In this document: positions 60,384 to 64,000 of the stretch, piece after piece | How positions within the stretch are numbered: the stretch's first letter is position 1 | Layout: every line of letters starts with the position of its first letter | Assembly: GCA_040112665.1 (NCBI GenBank) | Contig: CP157796.1 | Location: 2,257,501 to 2,321,500, forward strand | Direction: 5' to 3' | From: Oceanicaulis sp. | GTDB lineage: Bacteria > Pseudomonadota > Alphaproteobacteria > Caulobacterales > Maricaulaceae | Length of the DNA stretch: 64,000 nucleotides | Notes under the pieces: model-generated | What the model saw: only the letters and a program-made list of their open reading frames with translations | Database searches by the model: none | What the model was told of the DNA's origin: nothing | Program-made: the position numbers and the translations under genes

Positions 60384-61516
60384 GCGTCTATCTCGACCAT
60401 AACGCCACGGCTCCGGTCCGCCCCCAGGCGGCCGAGGCGATTGCGGCTGCGCTTGGTGCGGCCGGCAATCCGTCTTCGGTGCATGGTGCGGGGCGGGCCG
60501 CGCGCGCCACGGTCGAGCGGGCGCGCGGGGTGATCGCGCAGGCGGTCTGTGCGAGAGCCGAGGACCTGATCTTCACCTCCGGCGGCACCGAGGCGAACAA
60601 CCTCGCCGTTCACGCCGGGATCGCGGCGGGCGCCGAACGCATCATCATCAGCGCGATCGAGCACGACGCAGTGCGCGCGAGCGCTGAGGCCAGCGGCCTG
60701 CCGGTCGAGATCTGGCCGGTGGACGCGAACGGACGGGCCCGGATCGACTGGCTGGAAGCGAAGATCGCCGAAGGGGGACCCAGGGCGCTGGTCTGCCTGA
60801 TGGCGGCGAACAACGAGACCGGGGTGATCCAGCCGGTCGCCGAGGCGGGCTGGAAAATCCGCGAGGCGGGCTGGCTCTTCCATGTCGACGCGGTCCAGGC
60901 GCTGGGCAAGGCTGATTTCGACTTCGCCGGATCGGGCGCGCATTTCGCCGCGTTCTCCGCGCACAAGGCCGGCGGTCCGCAAGGGATCGGCGCGCTGGTC
61001 GCGGCCTGTGACGCGCAGGTCAGCGCCCTCATCGTCGGCGGCGGTCAGGAAAAGGGCCGCCGCGGCGGCACCGAGAACGTCGCGGGAATCGCAGGCTTCG
61101 CCGCAGCGGTGCAGGCCGCAATGGCCGACGCCGGCGTGCGAGACCGCATCAGGGCGCTGCGCGACCGCGCCGAATCGCAGATCAAACGCGCCGCGCCGGA
61201 GGTTCACGTCTGGGGGGCGGGCGCTGATCGCCTGCCTGGCACGCTGTGTCTTTCCGCACCCGGCTGGCCCAGCGAGATCCAGGTGATCGCGCTCGATCTC
61301 AGAGGTTTCGCCGTGAGCGCGGGCTCGGCCTGCAGCTCGGGCAAGGTGAGGAAAAGCAAGGTGCTCGAAGCCATGGGCGCGAGCGCCGAACACGCCGAAA
61401 GCGCCCTTCGGGTCAGCTTCGGCTGGAACAGCACTGAAGCGGAGGCCGACGCGTTCGCCGAGGCCTGGCTGGACGAATACGCCCGCGTGCGGCCCAAGGC
61501 GGCCGCCGCGGTCTAG
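60380..61516 (+). CDS. Cysteine desulfurase (IscS/NifS-like)
   Basis: PLP enzyme that mobilises sulfur from cysteine for Fe-S assembly. 378 residues from the GTG at 60380, overlapping the iscR stop. N-terminus VSVYLDHNATAPVRPQA; PLP lysine in FSAHKAGGPQGIG; catalytic Cys loop GSACSSGKVRKS; HVDAVQALGK binds cofactor. This short-loop, SSGK form is the class I NifS/IscS type rather than SufS. In alphaproteobacterial suf operons such a gene commonly follows iscR, while a SufS-type enzyme may lie further downstream, beyond this window. Confidence 0.94.
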   Translation: MSVYLDHNATAPVRPQAAEAIAAALGAAGNPSSVHGAGRAARATVERARGVIAQAVCARAEDLIFTSGGTEANNLAVHAGIAAGAERIIISAIEHDAVRASAEASGLPVEIWPVDANGRARIDWLEAKIAEGGPRALVCLMAANNETGVIQPVAEAGWKIREAGWLFHVDAVQALGKADFDFAGSGAHFAAFSAHKAGGPQGIGALVAACDAQVSALIVGGGQEKGRRGGTENVAGIAGFAAAVQAAMADAGVRDRIRALRDRAESQIKRAAPEVHVWGAGADRLPGTLCLSAPGWPSEIQVIALDLRGFAVSAGSACSSGKVRKSKVLEAMGASAEHAESALRVSFGWNSTEAEADAFAEAWLDEYARVRPKAAAAV

Positions 61517-61534
61517 CGAAGCGAAAGGATCGCC

Positions 61535-63033
<1,499 letters not shown>

Positions 63034-63037
<4 letters not shown>

Positions 63038-63357
63038 CCCGCCGCTACTGGTTCGCGCCGCGCCGCCGTGACGGGGCGGGACAGTCCGCTCTGATCGGCC
63101 GGGTGCGGCCTGTCAGCTGGCAGGGCTGGGCGTGCGTGGCGCTGTTCGGCGCCTGCATGGCGATCGGCCTGGCGCTGTGGACCGAGACCGCAGCGCAGGG
63201 CCTGCCGCGCGGCTGGGTCGGCTTCGCCTTTCTGACGATCATCGGAGCCGGGGTCCTGTTCGCCGCGATCAGCGCGAAGAGCGATCCCGACCACACCGCC
63301 GCCGATTACCGCGCGGGCCGGGTGAAGAAGACAACGGACGGACCTGAAAATGCTTGA
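63034..63357 (+). CDS. Small two-helix membrane protein inside the suf operon
   Basis: 107-residue protein with a basic N-terminus ([13 protein letters not shown]), two helices ([20 protein letters not shown] and [20 protein letters not shown]) and a short charged tail ([18 protein letters not shown]). Its GTG overlaps the sufB stop and its end overlaps the sufC start by 8 bases, so it is embedded and coupled within the operon. I do not know its function. The context suggests a membrane-associated helper of the SufBCD complex, or a passenger. Confidence 0.7.
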
Positions 63358-64000
63358 GATTTCCAACCTTCACGCCCGCGTCGAGACCGAGGAGGGCGAC
63401 GGCCGCCAGATCCTCAAGGGCGTCACGCTGAACGCGCCGTCCGGCGAGGTGCACGCCGTGATGGGCCCGAACGGCTGCGGCAAGTCCACGCTCTCCTACG
63501 TGCTTTCGGGCCGCGAGGGCTATGAGATCACCGAGGGCGGCGCGACGCTTCACGGCGAGGATCTTCTTGCGATGGACCCCGAGGAGCGCGCGGCCAAGGG
63601 CGTGTTCCTGTCCTTCCAGTACCCGGTAGAAATCCCCGGCGTGCCGACGCTCACCTTCGTGAAAGAGGCGCTGAACGCCCAGCGGCGCGCGCGCGGCGAA
63701 GACGAAATGACCGCGCCGGACTTCATGAAGCTCGCGCGGGAAAACGCTGCGAAACTCGGCATTTCGAATGAGATGCTGAAGCGGCCGGTCAATGTCGGTT
63801 TCTCCGGCGGCGAGAAGAAGCGTATGGAGATTTTCCAGGCGCTGATGCTCGAACCCAAGCTTCTGATTCTTGACGAGACCGATTCCGGGCTCGACATCGA
63901 CGCGCTGAAAGTCGTCGCCGAGGGCGTGAACGCGCTGCGCAGCCCCGAGCGCACCATGCTGGTGATCACCCACTATCAGCGCCTGCTCGACTATCTCAAA
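63350..64000 (+). CDS. sufC: Fe-S assembly ATPase SufC (3' end cut by window edge)
   Basis: ABC-type ATPase that drives cluster assembly on SufB-SufD. 217 codons are visible from the ATG at 63350 ([16 protein letters not shown]). Walker A GPNGCGKST, the SufC-specific SFQYPVEIPGV, signature FSGGEKKRMEI and Walker B LLILDETDSGLDID with His in VITHYQRLLD are all present. The remaining roughly 30 residues, and presumably sufD next, lie beyond the window. Confidence 0.96.
   Translation, partial: MLEISNLHARVETEEGDGRQILKGVTLNAPSGEVHAVMGPNGCGKSTLSYVLSGREGYEITEGGATLHGEDLLAMDPEERAAKGVFLSFQYPVEIPGVPTLTFVKEALNAQRRARGEDEMTAPDFMKLARENAAKLGISNEMLKRPVNVGFSGGEKKRMEIFQALMLEPKLLILDETDSGLDIDALKVVAEGVNALRSPERTMLVITHYQRLLDYLK

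Overview
The window is a 64 kb piece of a GC-rich (about two thirds G+C by eye), densely coding alphaproteobacterial chromosome. Several gene orders point there: NDUFA12-type gene, mlaD, DUF2155, aat, accC, accB and aroQ; rpsF-rpsR-rplI with dnaB, alr, radA, cvpA and purF nearby; and iscR-cysteine desulfurase-sufB-sufC. A bactofilin paired with an M23 peptidase, an RNase E carrying a GWW motif and DUF6249/DUF6768 partners of ECF sigma factors suggest a stalked or dimorphic marine lineage (Maricaulales/Hyphomonadales-like). The lineage is an inference. I saw no rRNA, tRNA, CRISPR array, prophage or insertion sequence.

Layout. 1-4.5 kb: a copper P-type ATPase (cut by the left edge), a palindromic interspersed repeat and a periplasmic M3 peptidase. 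4.6-7.7 kb: a TonB-like envelope protein, small membrane proteins, an NnrU-family protein and a first ECF sigma cassette. 7.8-12.4 kb: panB, then TPR protein, bamB and der. 12.4-19.5 kb, minus strand: alr-mlaE-mlaF, a repeat-filled gap, then radA-cvpA-purF-SDR. 19.7-20.9 kb: a second ECF sigma cassette lying opposite to its neighbours. 20.9-25.2 kb, minus strand: dnaB, a secreted YbjN-like protein, a GNAT acetyltransferase and the rpsF-rpsR-rplI operon. 25.4-34.4 kb: a DUF5996 protein, a methyltransferase, the fatty-acid cluster fabD-fabG-acpP-fabF with mltG, yicC and gmk, and a DUF2254 membrane protein. 34.6-39.0 kb: NDUFA12, mlaD, DUF2155 and, convergent to them, aat, accC, accB and aroQ. 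39.1-45.5 kb: thiS/thiG, a DsbA-like lipoprotein, a BepA-like M48 protease and rne. 46-51 kb: an AmiC-type amidase, a class A PBP and prfB with a programmed frameshift. 51-54.3 kb: bactofilin and M23 peptidase, a frameshifted DUF455 gene and bcp. 54.4-59.7 kb: a large AsmA-like protein coupled to anmK, and an alpha/beta hydrolase. 59.7-64 kb: an Fe-S assembly operon with an IscR-type operator in front of it.

Most of the window is housekeeping with an envelope emphasis: outer-membrane assembly and lipid transport (bamB, mlaE, mlaF, mlaD, AsmA-like, BepA-like), peptidoglycan synthesis, remodelling and recycling (PBP1A, mltG, amiC, M23, alr, anmK), fatty-acid supply (fab genes, accBC) and translation or RNA turnover (S6, S18, L9, prfB, rne). 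The parts with the most unexplained biology are the two ECF cassettes with non-canonical membrane partners, a small two-helix membrane gene translationally coupled between sufB and sufC, an apparent one-base frameshift in the DUF455 gene, and several regulatory elements: the IscR operator, an rpsF leader hairpin that can cover its ribosome binding site, and DnaA-box-like repeats upstream of dnaB.
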